49,759 nt of DNA from Azospirillum sp. SYSU D00513 (GTDB lineage: Bacteria > Pseudomonadota > Alphaproteobacteria > Azospirillales > Azospirillaceae), in the NCBI RefSeq assembly GCF_017356015.1, contig NZ_JAFIQV010000048.1, positions 1-49,759 on the forward strand, written 5' to 3'. The notes under the pieces are model-generated. The model was not told the DNA's origin and did no database searches. It saw nothing but the letters and a program-made list of their open reading frames with translations. This document shows, one piece after another, positions 1-7,986 of this stretch (positions are counted from its first letter, which is position 1; every line of letters starts with the position of its first letter). Made by a program: the position numbers and the translations under genes.

Positions 1-267
1 AACCGGACCCGCGTCAACGGCCAACAAAGCCGCCGCCTGCGCATCCCTTCTCACAACACGGTCTTCACTTTTAAAAGATCCCGCAGCGCATTCGCCGCAT
101 TTTCACTTGACTTTTCCGACCGGCTCCGCTTCGTCAGCGGCGCCTGCGTCGGTGGAGGGGTTTATATGTGCCCTGGCCCCTTCGGCGCAAGAGCTTTTTT
201 CGACGGAACGGTGAAGTTTCTTCGAACCTTCCGTGTCACAGGGGAAAGGGCAGACGCGGGCCGACGG
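1..267. other. Left-edge non-coding stretch
   Basis: No gene could be supported here. The reading frames that cross it have no recognisable domain and run opposite the ctaG gene further right. It holds a few AT-richer patches, for example around 60-75 and 105-118, in an otherwise GC-rich sequence. These could belong to a promoter or leader of a gene beyond the left edge. Confidence 0.4.
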
Positions 268-1161
268 TCAGTCGGCCCAGAGAACCGGGCGGTTCCGGCC
301 GGCACCGTTCAGCCACAGGGCGAAGAGCGCCAGCGCTGCTGCCGTGTGGACCAGCCCCGCCGGAACCCACATAACGAGGCCGGCGAGCTGCTGGTCCTCC
401 AGCGGCGTCAGGCTCCCATGCTGGTGGGTGTAGCTCGCGTACCAGGGGGTGCGGGCAAAGACGAGCAGCGCCGCGAGCAGGCCGGTGTGCAGGACCGTCA
501 GGAACTGGCAGAAGGCCCCCATGCCGAAACCGCGATGCCCCTCCCGGCCATAGGCGAGCGCCCACCAGAACAGGACAGCCGATGCCAGGAAGGTGAGGTG
601 CTGGAGCGCGTGCAAAGGCGAGGACGCCACGGCGGCGTCGAAGGCCGGCGGCACATGCCAGCCCCAGAGGACGATGGCCTGGAGGGCGGTCGCGACCAGC
701 GGGTCGGTCAGCCGGCGCCACAGCCGCCCGAGCCCGCCGCGTCGCCCGGCCCGCAGCAGCCAGCGCCGGACGGGGCCGGGGCAGCCCCACAGCAGGATGC
801 CGAGCGGCCGGGACATCGCCAGCAACGGGGCGGCGAGCACCATGACGATCTCATGCTCGATCATGTGCGCCGCGAAGGACTCCTCGCCCCAGTCATGCAG
901 GGGTGTGGCCACCGGCAGCACCAGCAGGAGCCAGCCGCCGGCGAACAGCAGCGCACGCCGGATCACGGGCCAGCCGGACCGGCGTTGCCGCCGGAAGACA
1001 AGGCGCAGATGACCGACGAGGTAAAGAAGGCCGCTCGCCAGCAGCGGCAGGGTGAGCCACGGATCGGCCAAGGGCTCCAGCGACAGGCCGTGGGCCAGCG
1101 CCGGAAGGGGCGACAGCGACAAAAGTGCCGCCAGAACCGCCGTCTTCGTCCCGCGGAACAT
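268..1161 (-). CDS. ctaG: CtaG-type cytochrome c oxidase assembly protein
   Basis: Predicted polytopic inner-membrane protein of the caa3-type CtaG family, which helps assemble (copper delivery) heme-copper cytochrome oxidases. An N-terminal hydrophobic segment (LAALLSLSPLPALA) looks like a signal peptide or first membrane helix. Several further membrane helices follow, with histidines at their edges (HMIEHE, GWHVPP, HALQHL, THQHG) typical of the family. The frame is open further upstream, but the ATG at 1161 is preceded by a strong purine-rich ribosome site (GGGGAGGGGAGGGG), so I chose it; this gives about 297 residues. No oxidase subunit gene lies in the window. The oxygen-response genes downstream fit a respiratory theme, but a functional link is inference. 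Confidence 0.8.
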   Translation of the reverse strand: MFRGTKTAVLAALLSLSPLPALAHGLSLEPLADPWLTLPLLASGLLYLVGHLRLVFRRQRRSGWPVIRRALLFAGGWLLLVLPVATPLHDWGEESFAAHMIEHEIVMVLAAPLLAMSRPLGILLWGCPGPVRRWLLRAGRRGGLGRLWRRLTDPLVATALQAIVLWGWHVPPAFDAAVASSPLHALQHLTFLASAVLFWWALAYGREGHRGFGMGAFCQFLTVLHTGLLAALLVFARTPWYASYTHQHGSLTPLEDQQLAGLVMWVPAGLVHTAAALALFALWLNGAGRNRPVLWAD

Positions 1162-1260
1162 CCCCTCCCCTCCCCGGCAGCCGGCGTCGTGGGACCAAAC
1201 GCCTCCTGGGGTTCGGAGGTTCCTGGGCACGGTGATCGTGAGCGGTCCCCGGAACGGCGA

Positions 1261-1288
1261 AAGGGCCGCCCGTCGCCGGGCGGCCCTT
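1261..1288 (-). terminator. Probable intrinsic terminator of the CBM/beta-helix gene
   Basis: A 12-bp perfect inverted repeat (AAGGGCCGCCCG, 4-nt loop) starts about 30 bp past the stop codon of the minus-strand gene ending at 1321. The trailing T-run is short, so termination strength is uncertain. Confidence 0.6.
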
Positions 1289-1320
1289 CACCTCATTCAC
1301 CCATCCGTAAAGACCCCGGA

Positions 1321-4020
1321 TCAGATCAGGCCGATGTCGCCATAGGGGATCGCCTCGAAGCCGTGGGCGAACACCACGGAGTTCGAGGGCAGCCCGTAGT
1401 TGTCCTGCGACGGATTGGTGAACTGCGGGTCCAGCGTCAGGGAGTTCCGGTCGTAACCGGCCGCCTGCCAGTCGGCCAGGGTGCCGGTGGAACCGCTGCG
1501 CAGAACCTGCGGCCAGACGTCGAAGGCGCGCTCCGTCGCCTCCAGATGGCCGTAGAAGTTCTCGGAGAAGGTTCCGACGGTGCCCGGCCCGTAGATGTGG
1601 ACGGCCTTGCCCTCGGTGACGTCGACGATGTTCTGCGTGATGATGTTGTTGGACATCACCTTGCCCTTCCAGCCGCCCCAGGCGACATCCTGCTGGAGGC
1701 CGATCTGGGCGCCGCTGTTGGAGGCGAGCAGGTTGTCGGTGACGGTGTTGTTCCAGCCGCCGTGCAGGAACACGCCGCCGATGTTGTCATGGACGAGGTT
1801 GCCCTTCACCGTGGCGCCGCTGGTCCAGTCGTCGAGGTAGATGCCCCAGCTCACCTGCTGGCTCGGGTCGGCGGCGGCGACCGAGGTGCCGGTCACCTCG
1901 TTGTTGACGACCTTGTGGCCGGTCAGGTCCTGCTGGCGGTTGATTAGGTAGATGCCGCCGCCGTCGGTCGTCTCCAGGTTGGCGTTGATCACCTTGTTGA
2001 AGGCGATCGTCGCACGGTAGGTCGCATCGCTGCCGGTCGTCTCGACCGAGCCGACGGCGATCGCCTTGGCCGGTGAGTTCTCGATCTGGTTGTGCGTGAC
2101 CTTGACGTCGTTGCTGCCGTTGACCCAGATGCCGGCGTCGCCGCGGTCGGCCGCGTTGGGGCGCTGGACGAGGTTGTCCGACACTTCCGTGAAGTTGGAG
2201 CCGGCCTTCACATAGACGGATTCAGCACCGGTGCTCTTGAAGTGGTTGCCGGTGACCTTGCTGTTCGCGCTGTTCTCGACCGTGATGCCGTAACCGCCGC
2301 CTTCGACGGTGTTGTTCTTGAAGGTCAGGCCGGAGGCGTTGTTGGCGTAGACCGCGTGCCCGTCGGCACGGCCGCCGGTGAGGGTCAGCCCTTCGAGCGT
2401 CACGTTCTTGGCGCCGCCGAGGCCGATCGTCACGGACTGCTGCGCGTTGCCGTGGATCACCGGCGTCTCGCTGCCGTAGGCCGCGAAGCGCACGCCGCTG
2501 TCCTGGCCGTCGAGCCAGAGCAGGCTCTTCAGGTTGTAGTCGCCCTCGCGGACGTAGGTCGTGCTGATGTCGCTCGACCGCATGGCGGCCTGGGCCTTTT
2601 CCAGCGAGGCGAAGGGCCCGTCGGTGCCGGCGGCGTTGGGAGCCGCGAGCTTGCCGGACCACGTGTCCCTGCCGTTCTCCGCCACATAGAAGGCGGGGCC
2701 GGTCGGGGCGGGGGTGCTGGGCCCCGGGTCGGCCGGCGTCGGGTTGGTCGGTGTCGGGTTGGTCGGTGTCGGCGTGCTGGTGCCGTTGGCCGGGAAGAAG
2801 CTCTTGTCGGCGTTCACGACCAGCGTGCCGTTCCACCACATCTCGGCCTGGCCCTTGACCACGTCGCGGCCATCGAGCGCACCCTTGTCGTAGGTCACGA
2901 TACCGTCGGTCGGCAGCACCGACTTGCCGTTGATGGCGATCTTGCTGACGTTCAGGTTGCGGTCGACACCGTTGACGACGCCGTCATTGTCGAACTGCAC
3001 CTGGACCTTGTGGGCTTGGAGGTCGGTGATGTTGGTCTTGAAGGTGAAGTCCTTCGTGGTCGAGGTCGTCGTACCCTCGCCGACCTTCTTGCCGTCCACC
3101 AGCAGGGAGAAGTGCGCGCTGCCGGCGCCTTTCGCGCTCACCGTGATGGTGTCGGAACCGGTGCCCTGCACGGGGGCCGAGGTGTCGGCGGGCGGAACCG
3201 TCGTCGTGCCGGCCGGGAAATAGCTCTTCGGCGCATCGACCACGAGGGTGCCGTTCCACCAGAGATTGGACTGGCCCTTGACCACGTCGCGGCCGTCCAA
3301 GGCACCCTTGTCGTAGGTCACGATGCCGTCGGTCGGCAGGACGGCATTGCCGTTGATGGTGATCTTGTTGACGGAGAGCGAACGGTCCTGGCCGTTGTAG
3401 TAGCCGTCATTGTCGTACTGGACCTGCACCTTGTGCGCGGTGCCCGCCGCCAGGTCGGTCTTGAAGGTGAAATCCTTGGCGGTCGTGCCGGTGGTGCCCT
3501 CGCCCACCTTCTTGCCGTCCACCAGCAGGTTGAAATGCGCGCCGGCGATGCCCTTCGCGTTCACGGTGATGGTGTCGATGCCGGTCGTAGGCGCGGGCGT
3601 GGTGGCGACGGGCGTGGCAGCCGCGTAGTAGGAGGCCGGCGTGTCGAAGGTCAGCGCGCCGCCCCACCACATGCCTTCCTGCCCGGCGACGACATCCTGG
3701 CCATCCAGGGCGTTGCGGTCGTAGGAGGCCTGCGTCGGGAGCAGGCTGTGTCCGTTCACGTTGACGGACTTGACGTAGAGGTTGCGGTCCTGGCCGTTCA
3801 CCGAGGCGTCGTTGTCGTAATGGACCTGGACGCGGTGCGGCTGCCCGGCGGCAACCTGTGTGGTGAAGCTGTAGGCGCTCGGATTGGTCGCGCTCACCGT
3901 CGCCTGTCCGGCATCCTTGCCGTCGATGAGCAGGCGGAAATGCGGCCAGACGCCTCCGGCGGACTGGCCATAGGCGTTCACGACGACGTTGAGGTCGGTG
4001 GTGCCCGTGGTAGTAGCCAT
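1321..4020 (-). CDS. Triple carbohydrate-binding module and right-handed beta-helix protein
   Basis: About 899 residues. The first ~400 hold three consecutive repeats of a CBM60-like xylan/carbohydrate-binding module, each with a DTITV/NVVV start, a LLVDGK/LLIDGK strand, a YDNDG-type calcium-loop motif and a WWxGxL end. A Pro/Thr linker (PTPTNPTPTNPTP) follows. The rest is a right-handed parallel beta-helix rich in N-x-(V/I) turns, starting at FYVAENGRDTWSG, as in polysaccharide lyases, epimerases and adhesins. Repeats 2 and 3 match closely even in DNA, with a period of about 423 bp, pointing to recent internal duplication. The ATG at 4020 follows an AAAGGA site; an upstream ATG at 4065 is possible but lacks this. 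No Sec or Tat signal peptide is visible, so export, if any, would need another route. No catalytic residues could be assigned. Confidence 0.8.
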   Translation of the reverse strand: MATTTGTTDLNVVVNAYGQSAGGVWPHFRLLIDGKDAGQATVSATNPSAYSFTTQVAAGQPHRVQVHYDNDASVNGQDRNLYVKSVNVNGHSLLPTQASYDRNALDGQDVVAGQEGMWWGGALTFDTPASYYAAATPVATTPAPTTGIDTITVNAKGIAGAHFNLLVDGKKVGEGTTGTTAKDFTFKTDLAAGTAHKVQVQYDNDGYYNGQDRSLSVNKITINGNAVLPTDGIVTYDKGALDGRDVVKGQSNLWWNGTLVVDAPKSYFPAGTTTVPPADTSAPVQGTGSDTITVSAKGAGSAHFSLLVDGKKVGEGTTTSTTKDFTFKTNITDLQAHKVQVQFDNDGVVNGVDRNLNVSKIAINGKSVLPTDGIVTYDKGALDGRDVVKGQAEMWWNGTLVVNADKSFFPANGTSTPTPTNPTPTNPTPADPGPSTPAPTGPAFYVAENGRDTWSGKLAAPNAAGTDGPFASLEKAQAAMRSSDISTTYVREGDYNLKSLLWLDGQDSGVRFAAYGSETPVIHGNAQQSVTIGLGGAKNVTLEGLTLTGGRADGHAVYANNASGLTFKNNTVEGGGYGITVENSANSKVTGNHFKSTGAESVYVKAGSNFTEVSDNLVQRPNAADRGDAGIWVNGSNDVKVTHNQIENSPAKAIAVGSVETTGSDATYRATIAFNKVINANLETTDGGGIYLINRQQDLTGHKVVNNEVTGTSVAAADPSQQVSWGIYLDDWTSGATVKGNLVHDNIGGVFLHGGWNNTVTDNLLASNSGAQIGLQQDVAWGGWKGKVMSNNIITQNIVDVTEGKAVHIYGPGTVGTFSENFYGHLEATERAFDVWPQVLRSGSTGTLADWQAAGYDRNSLTLDPQFTNPSQDNYGLPSNSVVFAHGFEAIPYGDIGLI

Positions 4021-4160
4021 TGGTCGGTATCCTTTGCGGTTGTGATGCCGCGCCAGAATGGTCAACCAAGGGAGGGCATTAGTGAGGCAAATCTGCTAGA
4101 TTCAGCAAAAAATACAGGAAACCGTGACAAGAAACGGGGAGTTTTCGTGACCTGGCCTCT

Positions 4161-4907
4161 TCACGCGCATTCGGCGAGTTCGGACAGCGTGTCGCGGTCC
4201 ACCAGCTCGACCTTGCCGCCCTCCATCAGGCGGATGACGCGGGCGGTCTTCAGCTTGGTGAATTCGCGCGAGACCGTCTCGGTGGTCAGGCCCAGATAGT
4301 CGGCGATGTCCGTGCGGCTCATCGGCAGGTCGATGCGGCCCGACGCGTCCTGCGCCCGCTCGTCGTTTGCCAGAAGGAAGGTGGCGAGCTTCTCGCGCGC
4401 CGTCTTGCGGCCGAGCAGCAGCATCTGCTCCTGTGCCGCCATCAGCTCGGCGGTCATGGCCGCCAGCAGGGTGCGGGCGAGTGCCGGACGCTCGTCCATC
4501 AGGGCGGTGACGCGGGCGCGCGGGATGCGGCGAACGGTGGAGGGGACGACCGCCTCGGCGGTGTAGGCGAAGCGCTCGCCGGCCGCCAGCCCCATCATGT
4601 CGCCGCCGCGCAGGAAGCCGATGATCTGCCGGCGCCCGTCGGGCAGGAGCTTGTAGAGACGGACCAGCCCGTCCATCACGCGGTAGACGGCGTTGGCGGC
4701 GTCGCCTTCGGCGAAGAGCGACTGGTCGCGGTCGAACAGCCGGGCCTCGCCCATGGCGTCGAGAACGGCGGTGTCGTCGCCGGCGCGGTCGCCGAAAATG
4801 CCGAGGGGAGCTTCCATCCCCAAGCCGGGCCGCGAGCCGGGCAGCGTGGTGCCCATGAAGGCGTGCAGCGACGGCTTGACGTTACCGTTGTGGAATTGAA
4901 CGCCCAT
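4161..4907 (-). CDS. Crp/Fnr-family regulator, FixK-like
   Basis: 248-residue transcription factor. An N-terminal cyclic-nucleotide-binding-like beta-barrel (about residues 45-135) is followed by a dimerisation helix and a C-terminal winged helix-turn-helix (SRTDIADYLGLTTETVSREF, residues 197-216). Residues E210, S213 and R214 match the E-x-x-S-R set that lets FNR/FixK proteins read TTGAT half-sites. The N-terminal iron-sulfur cysteines of true FNR are absent (the only cysteine is next to last), so it should be FixK-like and depend on FixLJ for its expression. The region upstream carries tandem FixJ-like repeats (4997-5024). FixK-like boxes occur before the receiver gene and adhP. FixK-type function is well supported; its exact targets are inferred. 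Confidence 0.85.
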   Translation of the reverse strand: MGVQFHNGNVKPSLHAFMGTTLPGSRPGLGMEAPLGIFGDRAGDDTAVLDAMGEARLFDRDQSLFAEGDAANAVYRVMDGLVRLYKLLPDGRRQIIGFLRGGDMMGLAAGERFAYTAEAVVPSTVRRIPRARVTALMDERPALARTLLAAMTAELMAAQEQMLLLGRKTAREKLATFLLANDERAQDASGRIDLPMSRTDIADYLGLTTETVSREFTKLKTARVIRLMEGGKVELVDRDTLSELAECA

Positions 4908-4996
4908 GTTCGGAACCCCTGACTTCGAGAAGACTGCCCAGCGACTTGGTGTCCTCTTGATAGCGGGGCGGCGTTTTCCTGTGCAGTTCGGAAAGA

Positions 4997-5024
4997 TACG
5001 TAAGGAAACCTACGTAAGGGAAAC
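4997..5024 (-). promoter_or_regulatory. Tandem 14-bp repeats, candidate FixJ sites
   Basis: On the plus strand TACGTAAGGAAACC (4997-5010) is followed directly by TACGTAAGGGAAAC (5011-5024). Read on the minus strand, toward the FixK-like gene, this is GTTTCCCTTACGTA then GGTTTCCTTACGTA. That resembles the FixJ-binding elements of rhizobial fixK promoters, which contain TTTCCCTTA and TTACGTA. The repeats lie 90-117 bp upstream of the FixK-like start codon and abut the stop codon of the receiver gene. FixJ binding is inferred from resemblance. Confidence 0.6.
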
Positions 5025-5422
5025 TACCTATGCGCCGAATCCGCGGCGGCCGGCGGCAGCAGGCGCCCGATCATCTCCAGAAGCAGGTCGTCGTCGAACG
5101 GCTTCTCCAGGAAGGCGACGACGCCGGCCTCCTTGGCCCGGTCGCGCGTGGCCGTGTCGGCCCGGCCGGAGATCATGATCACCGGCATGCCCGACAGGCT
5201 CGTCCCGAAGCGCTCCATGAAGTCGAGGCCGCTCATCACCGGCTGGTGCAGGTCCAGCAGCATGCAACCCTTTGATTTGCCGTCATACCGCTCGATGAAA
5301 TCGGTGCAGGACGGGTAATCCCGGACCTCGAAGCAGCAGGCCTCCAGCAACGCCCTGATGGAGTCGCGCACGGGATCGTCGTCATCGACGATGTGGACGA
5401 TCCCCTCCCCTGTCTCCGCCAC
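5024..5422 (-). CDS. Single-domain response regulator (FixJ-type receiver)
   Basis: 132-residue protein consisting only of a receiver domain: acidic cluster VDDDD near the N terminus, phospho-acceptor Asp57 (MLLDLH), a Ser in ISGRAD and the invariant Lys107 (LEKPF). No output domain follows, so it probably acts by protein contact, as a phosphate sink or as a modulator of FixLJ. The frame is open seven codons upstream to a TTG, but the GTG at 5422 sits 5 nt after a GGAGGT ribosome site and is the better start. A FixK/FNR-like box lies about 125 bp upstream. Divergent roles, such as a CheY-like motility regulator, cannot be excluded. Confidence 0.82.
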   Translation of the reverse strand: MAETGEGIVHIVDDDDPVRDSIRALLEACCFEVRDYPSCTDFIERYDGKSKGCMLLDLHQPVMSGLDFMERFGTSLSGMPVIMISGRADTATRDRAKEAGVVAFLEKPFDDDLLLEMIGRLLPPAAADSAHR

Positions 5423-5546
5423 GCGGCACCTCCGGTCTTCCAAGCGACGTGCCGCCCGGTCCCCTCGGGACGCGTGCGGCCAGACTTTGAAAATAGGGCC
5501 GCACGTCCCCCCGCCGGAATACGGGGTTATCCTTACTGGCGGAGAA

Positions 5547-5560
5547 CTGATTCAGATCAA
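5547..5560 (-). promoter_or_regulatory. FixK/FNR-type box upstream of the lone receiver
   Basis: On the minus strand TTGATCTGAATCAG, which matches TTGAT-N4-ATCAA with one mismatch. It lies between fixJ and the receiver gene, about 125 bp before the receiver start, and would place the receiver under the neighbouring FixK-like regulator. Binding and transcription start are not shown. Confidence 0.5.
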
Positions 5561-5565
5561 GCCGG

Positions 5566-6261
5566 TCAGGAGGACCGGGGCGCCAGGCCGGCGGCCATCG
5601 CCATGCGCACGAGCAGCGGCAGGCTGTCCGCCTGCATCTTCTCCATCACGCGGGCGCGGTGGATCTCGACCGTCCGCGGGCTGATCGACAGGTCGAAGGC
5701 GATGATCTTGTTCGACTTGCCCTCGAGCAGGCATTGCAGCACGTCGCGTTCGCGCGGGGTCAGCAGCGCCAGGCGGCCGGCGATCTCCGGCGGGCATTCG
5801 GCCGGTTGCGCGGTTTCCGCGGCGGTCGGCGCCACCCCGGCGGCGGAAGCAGAAGCGGCGGCGCGGGCGAGCGCCGCCCGCAGGCTGTCGATGAGCTGCT
5901 GGTCCTCGAAGGGCTTTTCGATGAAATCGGCGGCCCCGGCCTTCATGGCCCGCACAGCCAGCGGCACGTCGGCATGGCCGGTCATGACGATCACCGGCAG
6001 GGTCCGCCCTTCCCGGACGAGGCGTTCCTGCATCTCGATGCCGTTCATCTCCGGCATGCGGACGTCGGTCAGCAGGCAGCCGGGCCGCGAGGGAGCGTCG
6101 GAGCGCAGGAAGGCCAGGGGCGAGTCGAAGCTTTCCACCTGGAAGCCCGCGCTTTCCAGCAGGATCGCCAGGGAGTCCCGCACGGCCTCGTCGTCGTCGA
6201 CGATGAAGACGGTCTGGTCTTGCTGGTCTTGCCGCATGGGCGGTTCGGTCCTTCCGGTCAT
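5566..6261 (-). CDS. fixJ: FixJ-type response regulator
   Basis: About 231 residues. An N-terminal receiver carries the acidic pocket VDDDE, phospho-acceptor Asp66 (LLTDVRMPEMNG), MTGHAD and Lys116 (FIEKPFED). After an Ala-rich linker comes a LuxR/NarL-type helix-turn-helix (LTPRERDVLQ ... SISPRTVEIHRARVMEKM). It is the expected partner of the FixL kinase, whose TGA stop overlaps this ATG (ATGA), so the two are translationally coupled. The longer frame to 6336 runs inside fixL and is not needed; an internal ATG at 6237 is an alternative start. Phosphorylated FixJ activates fixK genes in rhizobia, and FixJ-like repeats precede the FixK-like gene here. Confidence 0.9.
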   Translation of the reverse strand: MTGRTEPPMRQDQQDQTVFIVDDDEAVRDSLAILLESAGFQVESFDSPLAFLRSDAPSRPGCLLTDVRMPEMNGIEMQERLVREGRTLPVIVMTGHADVPLAVRAMKAGAADFIEKPFEDQQLIDSLRAALARAAASASAAGVAPTAAETAQPAECPPEIAGRLALLTPRERDVLQCLLEGKSNKIIAFDLSISPRTVEIHRARVMEKMQADSLPLLVRMAMAAGLAPRSS

Positions 6262-7847
6262 TCCTCGTCCCCTTCGTCCGGCACCGCGAGGACGGTGAAA
6301 TGGAAAGCGGTGCCGTCGGAGGTCCGTTCCTGCCACAGGCTGCCGCCATGGGCGTCGATGATGGAGCGGCAGATCGACAGGCCGAGCCCCATCCCCTTCT
6401 GCTTCGTGGTCACGAAGGGCTGGAAGAGCTGTGCGGCCACCTCGGGCGCCAGTCCGGGTCCGGTGTCGCTGACCGTCACGCGCAGCAGCCCGGCGGTGTC
6501 CGGATCCTGCGCCGTGGCGATGGTCAGCTCCCGCCGGTCGCAGGCGGCCATCGCCTCGACCGCGTTGCGCACGAGGTTGAGGAGCACCTGCTGCACCTGA
6601 ATCTTGTCGATCAGCACGGACGGGTCGTCCGGCAGCAGGTTCATGCGGACACGCACGTTGCTTTCCTTGGCGCCGACCAGCGCCAGCGCGCTCGCCTCCT
6701 CCACCACCTTGTTGAGGCTTTCCGGTCGCCGTTCGGGATGGCCCTTCTCGACGAAGTTGCGCAGCCGGCGGATGATCTGGCCGGCGCGCGCCGCCTGGGA
6801 CGCGGCCTTGTCCATCGTCTCCCGCACCTTGGCGACGACGGCCCCGTCCGGTCCGCCCTCCTGCCCGCCCGCTGTCTGGCCCCCCAGCCGCTCCAGCAGG
6901 CGCCCCGTCGCCTTGACGTAGTTGATCACGGCGGTGAGCGGCTGGTTCAGCTCGTGCGCGAGCGTCGCGGACATCTGGCCCATGGCGCTGACGCGGCTGA
7001 CGTGCAGCAGTTCGGACTGAAGCTCCTGCATCCGCTTCTCGGTGGCCTGCCGCTCGGTCAGGTCGCGGACGAAGCCCGTGAACATGGGCCGGCCGGCAAG
7101 GTTCACCTCCCCCACCGCCAGTTCCATCGGGAAGACCGATCCGTCGCTCCGCCGGCCCGAGACCACCCGGCCGATGCCGATGATCTTGCGCACGCCGCTG
7201 CCGAGGTAATTGGACATGTAGCGGTCATGCTGCTCGCGGTAGGGCGAGGGCATCAGCATGTCCACGTTGCGGCCCGTCACCTCCTCCGCCTTGTAGCCGA
7301 ACAGCCGTTCGGCGGCCGGGCTGAAGGACTCGATGGCGCCGCGCTCGTCGATCACGATGATCGCCTCCGGCACGGTCTCCAGGATGGAGGCCAGCCGCGC
7401 CTCGCGCTCGCGCAGCGCCGTCTCGGCCTGGCGGCGTTCGGTCAGGTCGCGGATGATGCCGACATAGACGGGAGCGCCCTCCTGCTCGGCCTGCCCCACC
7501 GAAAGTTCCATGGGGAAGGTCGTGCCGTCCTTGCGGGCGCCCATGACCTCGCGGCCGATGCCGATGATACGGCGCTCGCCCGTGCGGTGGTAATGGTCGA
7601 GATAGCCGTCATGCTCCTCCCGGAAGGGCGGCGGCATGAGCATCTTCACGTTCCGGCCGAGGACCTCCGCGGCCGTCCAGCCGAAGAGCCGTTCGCAGGC
7701 CGGGTTGTAGGCCTGGATGCACCCCCGGGCGTCGATGATGACGACGCCGTCGGGCACGGTGTCCAGCATGGCCTGAAGGGGGCGGAGATCCTGGTTCCCG
7801 TCTCTTGTTTCGCCCGCCAACGCCATCCCTCGAATTCGCCGTCCCAT
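6258..7847 (-). CDS. fixL: FixL-type oxygen-sensing histidine kinase with two heme-type PAS domains
   Basis: 529-residue cytosolic kinase with no membrane segment. PAS1 covers about residues 22-138 and PAS2 about 150-266. A HisKA domain follows (His298 in LAHELNQPL), then an HATPase domain (N-box NLVRNAVEA, DTGPGL, GMGLGLS). Both PAS domains carry the FixL heme signature: His79 and His207 in R-E-x-H-D, and Arg99 and Arg227 in IIGIGR. The 20-residue spacing equals that of His200 and Arg220 in Bradyrhizobium FixL. FixL usually binds one heme, so this copy may bind two. ATGs at 7847 and 7826 are both possible starts; neither has a well-spaced ribosome site. It should shut off when oxygen binds and otherwise phosphorylate the coupled FixJ. 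Confidence 0.9.
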   Translation of the reverse strand: MGRRIRGMALAGETRDGNQDLRPLQAMLDTVPDGVVIIDARGCIQAYNPACERLFGWTAAEVLGRNVKMLMPPPFREEHDGYLDHYHRTGERRIIGIGREVMGARKDGTTFPMELSVGQAEQEGAPVYVGIIRDLTERRQAETALREREARLASILETVPEAIIVIDERGAIESFSPAAERLFGYKAEEVTGRNVDMLMPSPYREQHDRYMSNYLGSGVRKIIGIGRVVSGRRSDGSVFPMELAVGEVNLAGRPMFTGFVRDLTERQATEKRMQELQSELLHVSRVSAMGQMSATLAHELNQPLTAVINYVKATGRLLERLGGQTAGGQEGGPDGAVVAKVRETMDKAASQAARAGQIIRRLRNFVEKGHPERRPESLNKVVEEASALALVGAKESNVRVRMNLLPDDPSVLIDKIQVQQVLLNLVRNAVEAMAACDRRELTIATAQDPDTAGLLRVTVSDTGPGLAPEVAAQLFQPFVTTKQKGMGLGLSICRSIIDAHGGSLWQERTSDGTAFHFTVLAVPDEGDEE

Positions 7848-7986
7848 ACGGCCGTGCGCCGAAACCGGCCATGCCCCCGGAAGGCGAGAGTAAAGGAAGA
7901 GGGCCGTTCCGGGTCAACCCCCTTCCAACATGCGGAGCGCACCTGCGGTTGCGGCGATTCGTCCCGCCGCCGCCCTTCGGGGCGCG

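Noticed and set aside
166..1947. 593-codon plus-strand frame opposite ctaG and the CBM gene
   Set aside because: Low-complexity Arg/Gln/Gly-rich translation with no domain; it runs antisense to two genes with clear families. Typical high-GC shadow.
2736..2790. Short tandem repeats as a CRISPR or regulatory repeat
   Set aside because: They encode the PTPTN linker of the CBM/beta-helix protein in frame and have no spacers.
2092..4299. 735-codon plus-strand frame opposite the CBM repeats
   Set aside because: It mirrors the repeats on the other strand (Val/Asp/Gly-rich) and has no recognisable domain.
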